Of a stretch of 64,000 bases of DNA, positions 30,291-41,250 are shown piece by piece (the stretch's first letter is position 1; every line of letters begins with the position of its first letter). The DNA lies in assembly GCA_947579665.1 (NCBI GenBank), contig OX388347.1:38386943-38450942 (forward strand). The letters run 5' to 3'. Source of the DNA: Sympetrum striolatum (Eukaryota > Arthropoda > Insecta > Odonata > Libellulidae). The notes below the pieces were generated by a model. It did no database searches and had not been told where the DNA came from. It was given only the letters and a program-made list of their open reading frames with translations. The position numbers and the translations under genes were made by a program.

Positions 30291-31654
30291 ATCCTGTAAC
30301 TTAGGTCTTTCTCTTTAACTCCTTCTTACCACCTTTCTCTATAACTCCTTCTAATACTGTCTTCAGGAGCAATATTAACAGTGCCTATAGAATTATATAA
30401 CCGCATACCTTTTGGTCCTAGATCAGAGGATGATATCCAATACCGCTTCAGATGAGAGCAGACCTGTCCGGGCGAACCTAGCCCATGTCAGGACGGTGGA
30501 TCTTCAAATAAGTATTACAGAAAATTTCAAATGCGGTTCAAAAGGCAAACATTTGTAATTAAGGCGGTTTACATCGACTTAGCGCAGTCCCGTAGATGAT
30601 GTAGTATTTCTTGTAAAGTATGTAATTATAAAATACCCAACCTCTTTGTTGTCGTTCTTCCCCGAGAGGTTTATTTCGGGCCAATTTTTTCCAGCGTTAG
30701 GGCTAATTATAAAAAAATTGTGTAAAATGAAGGAAACAAGATAGTATTATTATAAACAAGATACTATTATAAATTCTCCAAAGAATATAGGCAAAACCGT
30801 TAAAACCTCGATGGTAAAGTCTTTTGGAATTGAAAATGAGAAAAAGGAAGAGTATGATAATCAGATTAACTTCTTGACAGGTTTCATGAATTAACGCCCC
30901 ATTAAATTGCTAAGCTCGAAAACGGTTGCCTTCCTTGCTCGATGTCCGACCCTGTCAATATTTTCTACACTTTCCCCGATTTATTCGAAACTCCTTTCTC
31001 TTCTCCCACTGTGAATCCATCTTCCTTTCCCGCATTTGTGCGTCCTTCTTGCCCATTCCTGTGACATACTCCCCAACCCTCTTCGTCTGCGTACGTCTTC
31101 CTTTCATCCAGTTCTGTGTATCCCTTCTTTGAACCTTTCCATCCCGTACCCGTCCTCATTCCTTCCTTTATGCTGGAGGAAAAAAGTAAAGCCGGAGATT
31201 CAAATGGAACCGTTTTCTGGGGCGGTCAGTGGGCAAAGGCGCACTTTGCAGATGACGTTTGATTCTCCAAAAAGAAGACGCCACGAATAAATCTTGATCT
31301 GCCAAAAAAATAATAGCCTCTCTCTACAAGCTCTTCCGCTGTCTTGCTCTTTTTCCCTAATCCCCCATTCCATGGCGTCGACAATAAGAAAGAGAGGCAA
31401 TAAGGGTTGTGCTCTGACGTGAATTTGTAGATGTAATGATTGAAAGCATTCCTTTATAGATGAGGCCTTGAGAAACCTACCAAAGGGGGTGCGATGCGAA
31501 AATATTTCAATAAACCAGATACATTAAAGTGAAAGTAATGAAGATTTATGATACTGTAAAGTGATAATTCAGAGCAGGGAAATATTTTCGTTAGTTAAAA
31601 TATAGCCATCCCATACAAATTCCACAATTAGAGATCAATACAGAATTCAGGTGT
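30291..31654. other. Spacer with pyrimidine-rich patch, no gene seen
   Basis: 30640-30705 (CTTTGTTGTCGTTCTTCCCC, GAGAGGTTTATTTCGGGCC) recurs at 33659-33712, a short dispersed repeat. 30,930-31,180 is pyrimidine-rich on plus, giving chance frames. Nothing else. Confidence 0.45.
30640..30705 (+). repeat. Short dispersed repeat R30, copy 1
   Basis: Matches 33659-33712: TTTGTTGTCGTTCT-C-CCGAG, GGTTTATT-CGGGCC and TTTTTTCCAGCG-like ends. Family unknown. Confidence 0.7.
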
Positions 31655-31920
31655 GGTGTAGTAATAATAATAATAAACTTTATTTTGCTCTGGGATTTTT
31701 AATTCCCATAAGAGCAGAAAAAAAATAATTAAAAAAATTATCTGCTCATACAAAGATCATACAAAAGAAAAAAATAGATAAAGAATAGACATACGATAAT
31801 AATACAAAAGATTGTCAACTCACATAAATATTATACAAAAAATAGGTAAAAAATAGACATATGATAATAACACAAAAGACTGTCTGCTCACATAAAGATT
31901 ATACAAAAAAAATATTCCAT
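31655..31920 (-). mobile_element. Retroelement 3' end with (TTA)n tail, minus
   Basis: Read on the minus strand the element ends AAATAAAG-TTTATTATTATT at 31662-31682, a polyadenylation-like signal followed by a TTA tail. The remainder consists of a ~70-bp tandem unit. There is no coding part, so the family is unknown. Confidence 0.55.
31742..31917. repeat. ~70-bp tandem repeat, about 2.5 units
   Basis: Units start at CTGCTCATACAAAGATCATA (31742), CAACTCACATAAATATTATA (31818) and CTGCTCACATAAAGATTATA (31886); each contains ACAAAA-AAATAG-TAAA-AATAGACATA. Confidence 0.8.
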
Positions 31921-32176
31921 TATTATGATTTTAGAATTATTCCGTGAATTATATAGCGTGAAATAGTATAGTGATGAAGTAAGACGAGTTTATCCGATCG
32001 TATCGAGCGATATCTGCTCTTTGGGCCTCATAGACTTAACAACTTCAATCGCGCATGTCTCAGGGCCACGCAAAGGATAACCTTGTTTAGAATTTCGCTG
32101 CAATTTTTCATTTTAAATTAATCTGTTCATAGTCGTGTATGAATTGATAAACTATTTTGCTTAATTCATAGCATTG

Positions 32177-32255
32177 GGCTCCCGGATAGTCATGTGGATA
32201 GCGCGCTTGCCTTTAGTGAAAGCGGTCCTGGGTTCGATTCCCATGGGATCCAATG
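32177..32255 (+). mobile_element. tRNA-derived SINE (family S1)
   Basis: GGCTCCCGGATAGTCATGTGG (A box), TAGTGAAAGCGGTCC and TGGGTTCGATTCCC (B box), closing GGGATCC. The acceptor-like ends pair partly, but the anticodon arm does not form a normal 5-bp stem with 7-nt loop, so this is a SINE head rather than a tRNA gene. Confidence 0.75.
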
Positions 32256-33658
32256 TGCGAAATGACATACGCTGTTGAAACTCTTTTAACAATGCTACTA
32301 TACTACTCACAGTATTATAAGCTTGGTTCCATATAATCTGGCAGGCTGGACTGGTCCGATACTTTTTAAGATGCCACCCCAACCGTTTTGATAGATACCC
32401 AATATTTCTTAGGGAATTTTATAATGATAATATTTTTCAAGCGCTGCTGACAGCAAATTCTGTATTGAGATTTCATAGCTTGAGAGCGAATTAAATTCTA
32501 CAATTTGTGATTGATAGCCTCCCTTGGCAGTCTTGGTGCACCTTCGTAACTTAAGTTCCCATCCGAATTTTCTTTGCTCCCAAAAATAGAAAATTAGAGT
32601 TGACCGTGATTGCAACTCTCGTAGCCAGGAATCTGATATCACGTGAAAAAAATTAAAAATCTGTCTTCTTTTAGTTTTGTCTTAATATCATGCATTTTTT
32701 GTGGACATAGTCTTAATATATTATATACACAAATCAAAATATTATCTATGTTTCAAATCGTGTCGAAACAGAATGATTTGAGTATGAGAGTCTCGCTAAC
32801 GAAGCCGGAGATAGGTCGATACACTAACGGAGCTATGAGTACACAACTCGGTAATTAATAAATAAATTGACGCAGACATAACACAGAGCGCAACAAACAG
32901 AAATCCGCAGAGGGCGAGCATAGCTCATCCACAGACAGCACCTTGAGAAAGGTCCCCACGGATCCCCTCAATCCCCACGGCTGTCATTGGGAGAATGCCG
33001 TGGACAACGCCGTATGAATGCACCACCCTTCTCCGCTCCGTGACAGATGTGGGGGTGCCGGAGACGAAAGGAAGCGGGGGGGAGTCGGAGGGTGAGGCTG
33101 GGGCCAAGAAGACGCCTAAGGGATTTTGTTTCGGGCTCTTTGAAGGTCCATGACGTGAAGAGATGAGGAGACTACGTCTGGCGGCATGGAGAGAAGGGTC
33201 CCCCCCACCACGAGTGGATTTACAGTCCCATACTGTCGGGGGATGTCTCTTCCACCCACACTCGTATTTCTTCCTTTCCTAAGCTCACTCCCTTCGTCCT
33301 TGCCTCACTTTTTCCCTCCCTCTTCTGCCAAATATCCTCCGAGAATACGTGGCTCTTCCCTCATCATTTCTTTCTCGCCCTTTCTGTGGTGCCCGCAAGG
33401 ACTTGACTGACTGACCCACGGCCCTACAATATAAACGACCCCCTTTTCTCTCCCGCGGTAAATTAAAAATAAGGAGATAAGGCGGAGAGTGTGTGCATTG
33501 CGTAGGTATCCCCTCCGGCGATTCTTTCGCCCATGCGGAGAAAGTAGGTTGAGGAGGATTCGGTTGTGGGTGAGGTGGCGGTAACACGCGGGTGTGTTCG
33601 GAAAAAAAGAGAAATTGATGTTTTTTTCGACTGCGAGTATGGAATCAGCTGTTTGACC
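32256..33658. other. AT-rich spacer then GC-rich block, no gene supported
   Basis: 33,000-33,190 is G/A-rich and 33,190-33,400 is pyrimidine-rich on plus, so composition flips strand within a few hundred bases. Frames there overlap on both strands and lack domains. Confidence 0.45.
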
Positions 33659-33712
33659 GCTTTGTTGTCGTTCTCCTCCGAGTGGTTTATTACGGGCCGA
33701 TTTTTTTCACCG
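33659..33712 (+). repeat. Short dispersed repeat R30, copy 2
   Basis: Partner of 30640-30705, same orientation. Confidence 0.7.
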
Positions 33713-35147
33713 CGTTTGGGCAAACTGTGGATGGTTTGTTCGGCTTTCGGGACAAATTGCCGTCATTTCAATGCTTACATTTGCTTTCATTTGCTACGCA
33801 TTTGCCAAAGATGTGATCGATTCGTGTTCACGAAAGTGTGAGAGCTTTTTATTACGGTCAATCTGCATTGAAGACGACGTGCTTGCTGAGTTTCAGTGAG
33901 ATGCTTGATTGAGTTTGTGATGCGTTCCTTTGAATGATGGATTAATTGTATATAGTAGACTGTTGCCTACCCCGATTTGACGGTATTTTTGTTTTGAGTG
34001 AAGTTGAACTGCCGATCTTGAATCTTGAATTTAGTCTTTTGAAAATACTTGAAGCCTTTTCTTCATTTCTCAAGTTATGAAAGCCCTTCTACCATAGCCT
34101 TTGGTTTTATTCTGCATTCTCATAACGTTTCATGTTAGTTCGGTGATTTTAAAACCTTAGACGACTTCCCAAGCGTCCAATTTTTACATGCAATTTCATT
34201 ATTGCTATTTCAATAAAAAGAATTTTATCGATAGACCTCATTGGATATCATAAGAAAATCAATAGAACGATCTGGTATTTTGGCTGCTCAAATTCAATGT
34301 TACTACCTAACTTACTAAACTTTTCTTTAAGTTAATGTCCTCTCGTTATCTTCGACCCATCAAGCCAAATTAATAATCTTTTGTATGTTTCTTTCTTTTC
34401 GGCGACATTTTTGGGTGAATTTTTCACCTAGATTTAAATTGTTACTCACACACCTATCTAGTGGGAGCAACAACAAAATGTCCAGCGACACCAAAGATAT
34501 CTGCCCCCACTTTCAGCGAATGAATGCAACTAAAAGTGGAGAAATAAATTATTTCAACTGATAATCGCATGTAGCATGAGTGATACTAATCTCGGTAAAC
34601 ATAAATTTAGGTTCGATATTTCGCTTTGACTTATGTGAAAAGGCTGCTTTTGGACAGATCTGTCCATATTCTGATGCACAGCACAAACTAATTACCTGAA
34701 CCTGTTTCTGAAGATGGACAGGATTGTCTGAACCCGAAATTATTCTATTTCAAAGTTAAACTGAAATATTGACTGTTTTATTTCTACCCAGTTATGGAAT
34801 TCCATATAGTTTGAGGCTTCTTCATCCATAGATTACATTAATCATCTTTGGCCCCCTTTTGGTTGGCTCCGAATAATTTATAACGCATCATTTGCGCGTT
34901 CTGTGTTTTATCTTTCCACGAAAGAACGCGGCAGCTTCATCAGAATTTCCTTAATAAACCGCAGCGCGTAATACGCAATAAAAAAACCCTCAGAATTCGA
35001 TTCAGAATTAAACTTTAGAGGTGGGGAGGGCTTTAGAAAATTATCACCACCGGCGGAAAGGGGCGATTTCTTTCTAAATCACCGACGATTAAGAAAAATG
35101 GAAAAGATTCCCGAAAAAGGGTTCCCTTGGGGTTTGCCACATCCTGA
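33713..35147. other. Spacer; inverted repeats at ~34651-34735
   Basis: A 16-bp perfect palindrome TGGACAGATCTGTCCA lies at 34651-34666, and 34 bp on, CTGAAGAT-GGACAGGATTGTC resembles, weakly, the ribozyme-like core seen in the foldback elements. 34,870-35,140 is a GC-richer unique patch. No gene. Confidence 0.4.
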
Positions 35148-35302
35148 TTGAAGCCGGGCTCCCAGTTAGCCAGGATTAAATCATCTCCTCCGCCGTTAAG
35201 GCTTCTATTCAGCCGTTGAAACAGAGGCCGTCTCCTAGCAAAGGGTAACAGAGGGGAACTGTTGCTAGGAAGGATATAAGTCCAGGGCCAAGGAAGGTTT
35301 TT
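35148..35302 (+). repeat. Local direct duplication D3, copy 1
   Basis: Shares with 36184-36330: CTTCTATTCAG-YG-TGAAACAGAGGCC, TCTCCTAGCA, GGTAACAGAGGG-AA and CCAGGGCCAAGGAAGGTTT. The two copies are ~1.03 kb apart and well conserved compared with their surroundings. Confidence 0.88.
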
Positions 35303-35317
35303 CTTAAATTCGACAAT

Positions 35318-35830
35318 ATTTCTGGTTTATACGAAATGAAAGTAGCTTTGGTCATTATACGAACTACTTGTTAATCTGTATTCAGTCTCCCGAGTATTGT
35401 TGTTACATTAGCTTTCGGTCTAATTCTCAATAAAAGAAATGCGTATAACGAAAAATCTTTTCCGATCTAATATTGATTATCAATTGATGCCTACGATAAT
35501 CGATTCTGAGGTATTTAATCTGGTAGTTTGCTGGTAATATGTGCGTGCTGTAGAAGTGGATATTCTCATTTCCAAAAAAACCATTCAAGCTATCGCTGGA
35601 TTATGGCAAGGGAAGTGCCGGCCCGAGATGTGCCAACGCCATTGGCTGGAAGTCATGTTGTCTCCCTTACGATGAAAAGACAAAAAAATGCAATTTTTTA
35701 CTCATACGACCAGTTTAGTTCTAATTCTTTAGTTTTTTAAAGATAAATAATGAAAAATTAATACCTCAAAAGATAAACAATGAAAAAATTAAGACTCGAA
35801 AAGCTAAGATTGATATTAGCCTTTCAAATA
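35318..35830 (+). repeat. Segment duplication D4, copy 1
   Basis: Aligns with 42414-43020: TCTGGTTTATACG, TAGCTTTCGGTC-AATTCTCA, CCTACGATAATCGAT-CT, TTGCTGGTAAT, CCATTCAAGC-ATCGCTGGA, TATGG, GCTGGAAGTC. This and D3 are adjacent, so a larger unit may have duplicated. Confidence 0.8.
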
Positions 35831-36183
35831 TTTCTTATTATTGTTATAAATACATAAGTTATAAGTAGGTGAAAACCAGGTGGTACTTGTCACATTATTT
35901 CCTACTTAACTATTACATACATTTTTCATAAAATATATAAAACAATACATCATAATCATTCACAGACAATCTTCATATCAGGTTAATTTAAATATCGTAA
36001 ATATAATTACACACACATTGATTTCATTAATCATCATAATATTTAAATTTCAAATAAGTTTCTTTTAAAAATATCTCTGTTTTGCGGGAAGGGGCTGAAA
36101 ATTTCCTTGGGTAGGCGATTCCAAGTTAATGCTGTTCTATTTTCGAAGGAAAATTTCCCAAAATTAATATTATTAACTTATTA
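35831..36183. other. AT-rich spacer between D4 and D3 copies
   Basis: Nothing recognised. Confidence 0.45.
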
Positions 36184-36330
36184 GCTGAAGCCTGCAATAA
36201 CTGATCCTAATCTCGTCCGCCTTTAAAACTTCTATTCAGTTGCTGAAACAGAGGCCTTCTCCTAGCACCGAGTAACAGAGGGAAACGGTTGCTAGGAAGG
36301 GTGGAAGAGTCCAGGGCCAAGGAAGGTTTG
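36184..36330 (+). repeat. Local direct duplication D3, copy 2
   Basis: Partner of 35148-35302. Confidence 0.88.
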
Positions 36331-38080
36331 TCGGCAGTTTAAATGGATGTGGAAGGGGAGGAAGGGATCGCATCCCTCACTCGAGGAATCCTTTGGAATG
36401 TCCGAAGGAAAGCATCTCGGAGGGGGGGAATCTCCCTCCCCCCACCCCGCCCCATGCAAATGTCAAACCATTGCTCTCTTTCCACCGAGTAGATTGGGGA
36501 GAATAACATAAAAAAGAGAAGCAGGGGAAGGAGGGCCTTCCTCCCTCTTTATGGGAGAGAAATTTTTCATTTTCCATAAAATCCCTATCCGCCTTCCACG
36601 TCCTTCTCTCCCTCTTTCTCTCCTTCGTTTCGGCCTCTTCTCTCCCTTTCCGGAGAGAAATTCTTTCCAGACTTATTAAATCGAGTGGGGATTTTCTCCT
36701 GCCCAGGAAGATGCGACGTGCAGGATGCGAAAGGACATCGGAAATTTTTGCGTCCGTTTGGATGCGGGGTTGCCTCTGGAAATGAATACGGCGTCTCTTT
36801 TTTTTATCTCGAAGAGATGCATCAAGTCATGTTTTTTGGGGTGGCGTCTTGCCGATCGCCCAAGGAAGGGGGAGAAATTGTTTCGGCACTTGAGAATTTG
36901 GATTGAAGCTATTCCCCGCAGCAGGGGAGTTTCGCGGAAGATGGCTGACCAGTAGGTGTCTCATAGAGTGTTTATCTAAACGAAATGCCTCATCCCAGAA
37001 TCACGAGGCAGATATTTTACGTAAAATCGATATAAGGGTTTTATTTATGAAATTTTTGGTAAATTCCAGGAAAAAGGCAAACTTATTTGTATTTGTATTT
37101 ATTTATTTTAGATACGTCAACCATTTACCATTACAAGATTTATAAATTTGATATCTAAGACATATAGTATTCATGTGATAGCCAAAAGATTATATATTCT
37201 TGTCCGGCTATCAATTTGAATTATGTTTAAGAATCACATCAAATGACTAACAATGCAAATGCTAAATATCACAGATACATTGATGGAAAATAAAGACACA
37301 AAAGGAATAAACAAGAATATCTGTATACAGGTTATTCTTATCAATTTTATGAAATAAGAAATTTTTTATATTTCAAGTATATAAATTGATAAATGTTTTC
37401 ATAAGACGACAAGAGTAAGATGATATGTGAAAGGAATAAACGAAATTATATTTAAGATTTGGAGTAAGGGACAGACATTACATCAATTTACAACTTTTTT
37501 ATTTTTAGCATATGATTTGCATATCAAATAGAAGAAAAGTATTGAGGTATATCACTTGTCTTGAAACGAGGTTTTTAGGTTATCAAAAATACATTCTTTT
37601 ACCCAGCTTTCAATTTAGCCTATGTTTTGAAGAGATTCTTTAAATAACATAGCTGCCCATTCACTGTTCCTGCAAGACGATGTCTATTTCTTTAATTGTA
37701 CATGTTATTCAGCAATGAATTTTACACGTCTAAAAGTTAACCAATCAACAAAATATTAAAGCAGAATACTTCATATATAGATACCATTTTTTGTGTCTTA
37801 ACTTTGTTGACTGTAGTTTGATTGGACTAGAATGTTTACATTTCAAAATTCCCCGTTGACAGTAGGCACTTGTAGGCGTTTATTTTAAATACATTTTCCG
37901 ATCGCAAGAAATTATTCCTTTATTTTGTATTCCAGGCATATCGTCCCGCAAAATCCGAATATTTCTCTTGTAAGCTGTCAAAGAGGTTTTTTGTTTTCAT
38001 AACTCGTATGAGATGGTTTCTGTGCAGAATGAATGCAATTTTAAAAATTATGAAATTTATTGAAAACGTGAAGAATTGAA
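36331..38080. other. GC-richer block (to ~36960) then AT-rich spacer
   Basis: 36,420-36,660 includes G-run and C-run patches and a pyrimidine-rich stretch at 36,580-36,660. Frames at 36685-36955 overlap in two phases and have no domain. The AT-rich remainder holds nothing recognised. Confidence 0.45.
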
Positions 38081-38290
38081 ATCCATATTGAGAAAACTTT
38101 TACTAGACCACAGAGAAGGTACACAAGCGACCATGGTTTCGCAGCATGGATGCATCATCAGGCAAAAGGATCGGAAAAAACTCAAGAATATATACAAAAA
38201 TATCAAACCAGTAGGCAAATCAGAAAGCAGTAAAGGTGGGAAGGGAGTGTACCTTCTCTGTGGTCTAGTAAAAGTTTTCTCAATATGGAT
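38081..38290. mobile_element. Foldback MITE with perfect 44-bp terminal inverted repeats
   Basis: 38081-38124 (starts ATCCATATTGAGAAAACTTT) is the exact reverse complement of 38247-38290. The ~122-bp centre carries a hammerhead-like motif on the minus strand. No ORF. Perfect arms suggest recent origin, conversion between arms or palindrome repair. Confidence 0.9.
38129..38161 (-). ncRNA. Hammerhead-ribozyme-like motif (candidate)
   Basis: On the minus strand: CTGATGA (38161-38155), one T, GCA...TGC as stem II (38153-38151 with 38143-38141), GAAA (38140-38137), palindrome ACCATGGT (38137-38130) and C at 38129. Same order as at 15853-15891, with the canonical CUGAUGA core here. A two-base GC/GC stem I is possible beside the cleavage site; longer pairing is not seen. 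Confidence 0.42.
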
Positions 38291-39592
38291 TTTGATATTA
38301 TTAATAACTACCAAAAAGTTATGTTGTTAAGTTAAAGCCTGATTCCGTTTCGTGAAGAATTGATTGACTCCGTGAATCAATCAATTTGGATTATTTTATT
38401 CAAACAGTTTTGATTTCTTCTTTTTGGAATTTATCTCCATAGAAATTTTTACCAGGACTATTCTTAAAGGGTGCATTCAGGATTTTCGCTAATTGTTAGT
38501 GATACGGTCAAACATAGAATTATGACTAGTGATTTGTTGGATGTATTAAATTCTCAGTTGTTGGATTAAACTTATAATTCTTGTTCTCGCAGAACGATTT
38601 CGTTTGTTTAATAGTTTATGTAACATGATTATATGAGACGGAGGATTAAGGATATTGTCCGACATGAAAAATGGAATATCCGTAGTTTTCCATGTATTTA
38701 CATAATAAACCTTATTCCTAAATGTATCCACTCTGAAAGAACGATTCTTCATATCTTTCGACTTACATCACAACATTTTCGGCAACAATATTTAGAGTTT
38801 CTTTCATCGACCATCAAACGGCGCATCTCGGCGCCTGATATTGTTAAATAGCGATGTATTTTCTGCAGAAATCACTTTTTTACTTAATCAGTATTAAGTT
38901 ATGTACTGATGATGAGATATGAGAGTTGCTATGAGATAATGAGAGACGACATTTCTATTTTTCTTAGTTTAATTCGTTTGTAAAGTATGATTCGTTTTTA
39001 AGTAATGACATTCCATTGATTCCTGCGTGTTGTGCTGTTTTCTCGCTTGCCAAAGGGGCATTCTAGCGATGCGCTAGACTCTTGAAAATTTGGCTTTCGA
39101 GGAACTGATAGCAAAATGCTGAGGAGGAAGGCTAAGGTCCATCAGCCCCTCCTTGAGAACGCCCTTCGCCCCTGGGCACCGAATTTTGGACTGAAGAGAA
39201 ACATTTTCTTCGAAGTAAACCTGCTGATTAGGATTTTAACATTTCCGTTATTTATTACGTAAGATTTTCTCAGAATGAATTCCAAGAAATATTGTATCTC
39301 CTATTGAAATTTTTGTAATTATGAACCCATAGCTTGGGAATATAAGCGTCATTTATTATTGGAGTTATTCCCACTTTCCTCTCCGATAATTTTGATATAT
39401 TAACTAGAAACAAATTAGAATATGCTGTCGGAATCAGTTATAGATTTTATTGACCGACAAAGTTTAAATAACAAAATTTTGAGAAATTGCCGAGATCTTA
39501 ATGAGGATTCATAGACTAGTAACTAGTCGCTTTAAAAATATATCTTTGGAATTCATTAAGTATTTATTAGAAAGAACTTCAAGATGAAATTT
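38291..39592. other. AT-rich spacer, no gene seen
   Basis: Nothing recognised; frames at 38546-38851 overlap on opposite strands and lack domains. Confidence 0.45.
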
Positions 39593-39664
39593 GCATGGTT
39601 GTTTAGTGGTTAGAACACCTGCCCGGAAAGTGGGAGACCTGGGTTCGAGTCCCAGTCATGTCAC
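39593..39664 (+). mobile_element. tRNA-like SINE head (family S3)
   Basis: A cloverleaf can be drawn: GCATGG pairs with TCATGT through G-T wobbles, AGTGGTTAG in the D loop, CCTGC/GTGGG anticodon stem with loop CCGGAAA, and CTGGG-TTCGAGT-CCCAG T arm. GGA would be a Ser anticodon, but the short variable loop and the Glu/Asp/Gly-like body do not fit tRNA-Ser. A related 3' fragment at 50600-50660 supports a SINE over a gene. Confidence 0.6.
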
Positions 39665-40100
39665 TGTATTTTAGTCCTTGTTTAACTTTAAATGTTTATT
39701 GTTTTATTTATTATAGCTCCCTTCCACAAAGTTGTGCTTGAACATACTAAACCTAATGAGGATTCATCATTCGTTCATGTTGTGCCCTTCCTTAGTGGTT
39801 CTTGATTTTTCACTATAGTTTGCTATCTATATTTTTAGGCCGTTCGCAGATACATTAGGCTACCTATCCTTCCCCAAAATTCTTAACATTTACATTACAT
39901 TAACTTGTCTTAATGCAGATTATCCAGAGGAGGTATTAATGAAGTGAAATTTGCAAAAACGAAAAGTTGCCAGAATACCTCCGACACTACGAGATTGTTG
40001 GAATCCGTGTCCGGAACAATAAGTATTGGAATTTCCGTTTGAGTATTGACTTCTTTGTGTTCAGTCTTTGTTCTACCCTTCTACTGGCATCCACTTATCC
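39665..40100. other. AT-rich spacer
   Basis: Starts with possible SINE body (TTTTAGTCCTTGTTTAACTT) and then nothing recognised. Confidence 0.4.
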
Positions 40101-40720
40101 ATTTTATTGCTCGAGAGCTCTCTAGACTTTAGTAAGGCTTTCAGATGGAAAGGTAACTGAAATTCTCCATCGCCATCAAAGAAACTCGAATTCCATTGAC
40201 TTTTCAAATGCTAGAACAGCTTAATCGTAAAGAGCCATCGAAATGGTTGAAACCCAGTTATTCGGGACGTGAAAAACACTCCCGTAACGGCCGGATTTTA
40301 AAATCCTCCTAAGTGCCTCCGTCCCAAGGTCTCCCAGCGTTACGAGCCTCGGGTCGTTGGACTCGAATTTGTTTGGTCTCCCTTCCTCAAGGCACATAAT
40401 TCGAAAAAGCAGGAAGTATGGAAAGGACCCCATGGGGCGCAAGGGACCTTTCCTTCAAGGTGGGTGCATTTTACTGCTTCTTGGGACAGTGCGCGATTGG
40501 GACCGGTACCCACACGGATGCGTACGGGGCATTGTTAGGGCCGTCTTAAATTTTGGTGGACAGGGATCTGAACCCTGGTGCACTTGTTCCGAAGAGACAG
40601 CGCCATTAGGGAGGGCGTGGAGATTTTATGGCGCTGTGAGAAAGGGTCCCTTCGGGTTCTGGGAAGATTTTCACCTTCTCGGAAGATTGACGAACGGTTT
40701 GTAAATTTCTATTGGAATTG
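40101..40720. other. GC-richer block with a tRNA-like T-arm (minus)
   Basis: A frame on plus (40357-40704, 115 aa) and one on minus (40221-40442) have no domain. CAGGGTTCAGATCCCTG on minus at ~40562-40578 forms a perfect T-arm, possibly a SINE relic. A CGGCCGG-containing region at ~40290 is CpG-rich. Confidence 0.4.
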
Positions 40721-41138
40721 TCTGCATGAAAAATGATAATGAAAAAAAATCACAAATATGAAAAAATTAAGAACAAAACCAGCACAAAAATCGGATAAAA
40801 TATAAAGGAAACTATTTAAAATATATAAAAATAAATCAGCAGCAATTCCCTTACACCTGCTTTAATGATAATGCACATATATGTATATAACTTGTAAATA
40901 TCCCGATTTAATTGTAAACAATGATGTCCTCATATTCTTTGTAATTATGCTTAATTAGGTTTAGTTAGTTTTGATTTGATTTATTAAACGGGAATGAAAG
41001 TACCCTCCTTCTGTTGTATACATCAGAATATGTACATTGTGTCATATAATAAATGAAATAGGAATATGTAATATCACAAAATTGATAAAAAATAAAATAT
41101 AAAATACACCATAGAATAAAGAAATATATATAATACAT
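40721..41138. other. AT-rich spacer
   Basis: Nothing recognised beyond A-rich tracts. Confidence 0.45.
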
Positions 41139-41250
41139 GTCTATGTCTATGTAAGAACCCTGCAAGCCGCCTTTCGGCGTGTCGCAGGGGGTATACATAG
41201 TAGTATACACATTAGTACATATATAGGTAGGGGGTATACATAATAGTACA
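41139..41250 (-). repeat. GC-rich hairpin repeat H6 (minus), with GTATAC-type tandem flank
   Basis: On the minus strand: CCCCCTGCGACACGCCGAAA then GGCGGCTTGCAGGG, a perfect nested stem (CCCTGC/GCAGGG and GCCGCC/GGCG type), then tail TTCTTACATAGACATAGACA. Upstream, two GGGGGTATACATA units (plus, ~41187 and ~41231) make a short tandem. Confidence 0.8.

Noticed and set aside
39593..39664. A tRNA gene with anticodon GGA
   Set aside because: Acceptor stem relies on wobbles, a Ser anticodon conflicts with the short variable loop, and a related fragment exists at 50.6 kb, so SINE is more likely.
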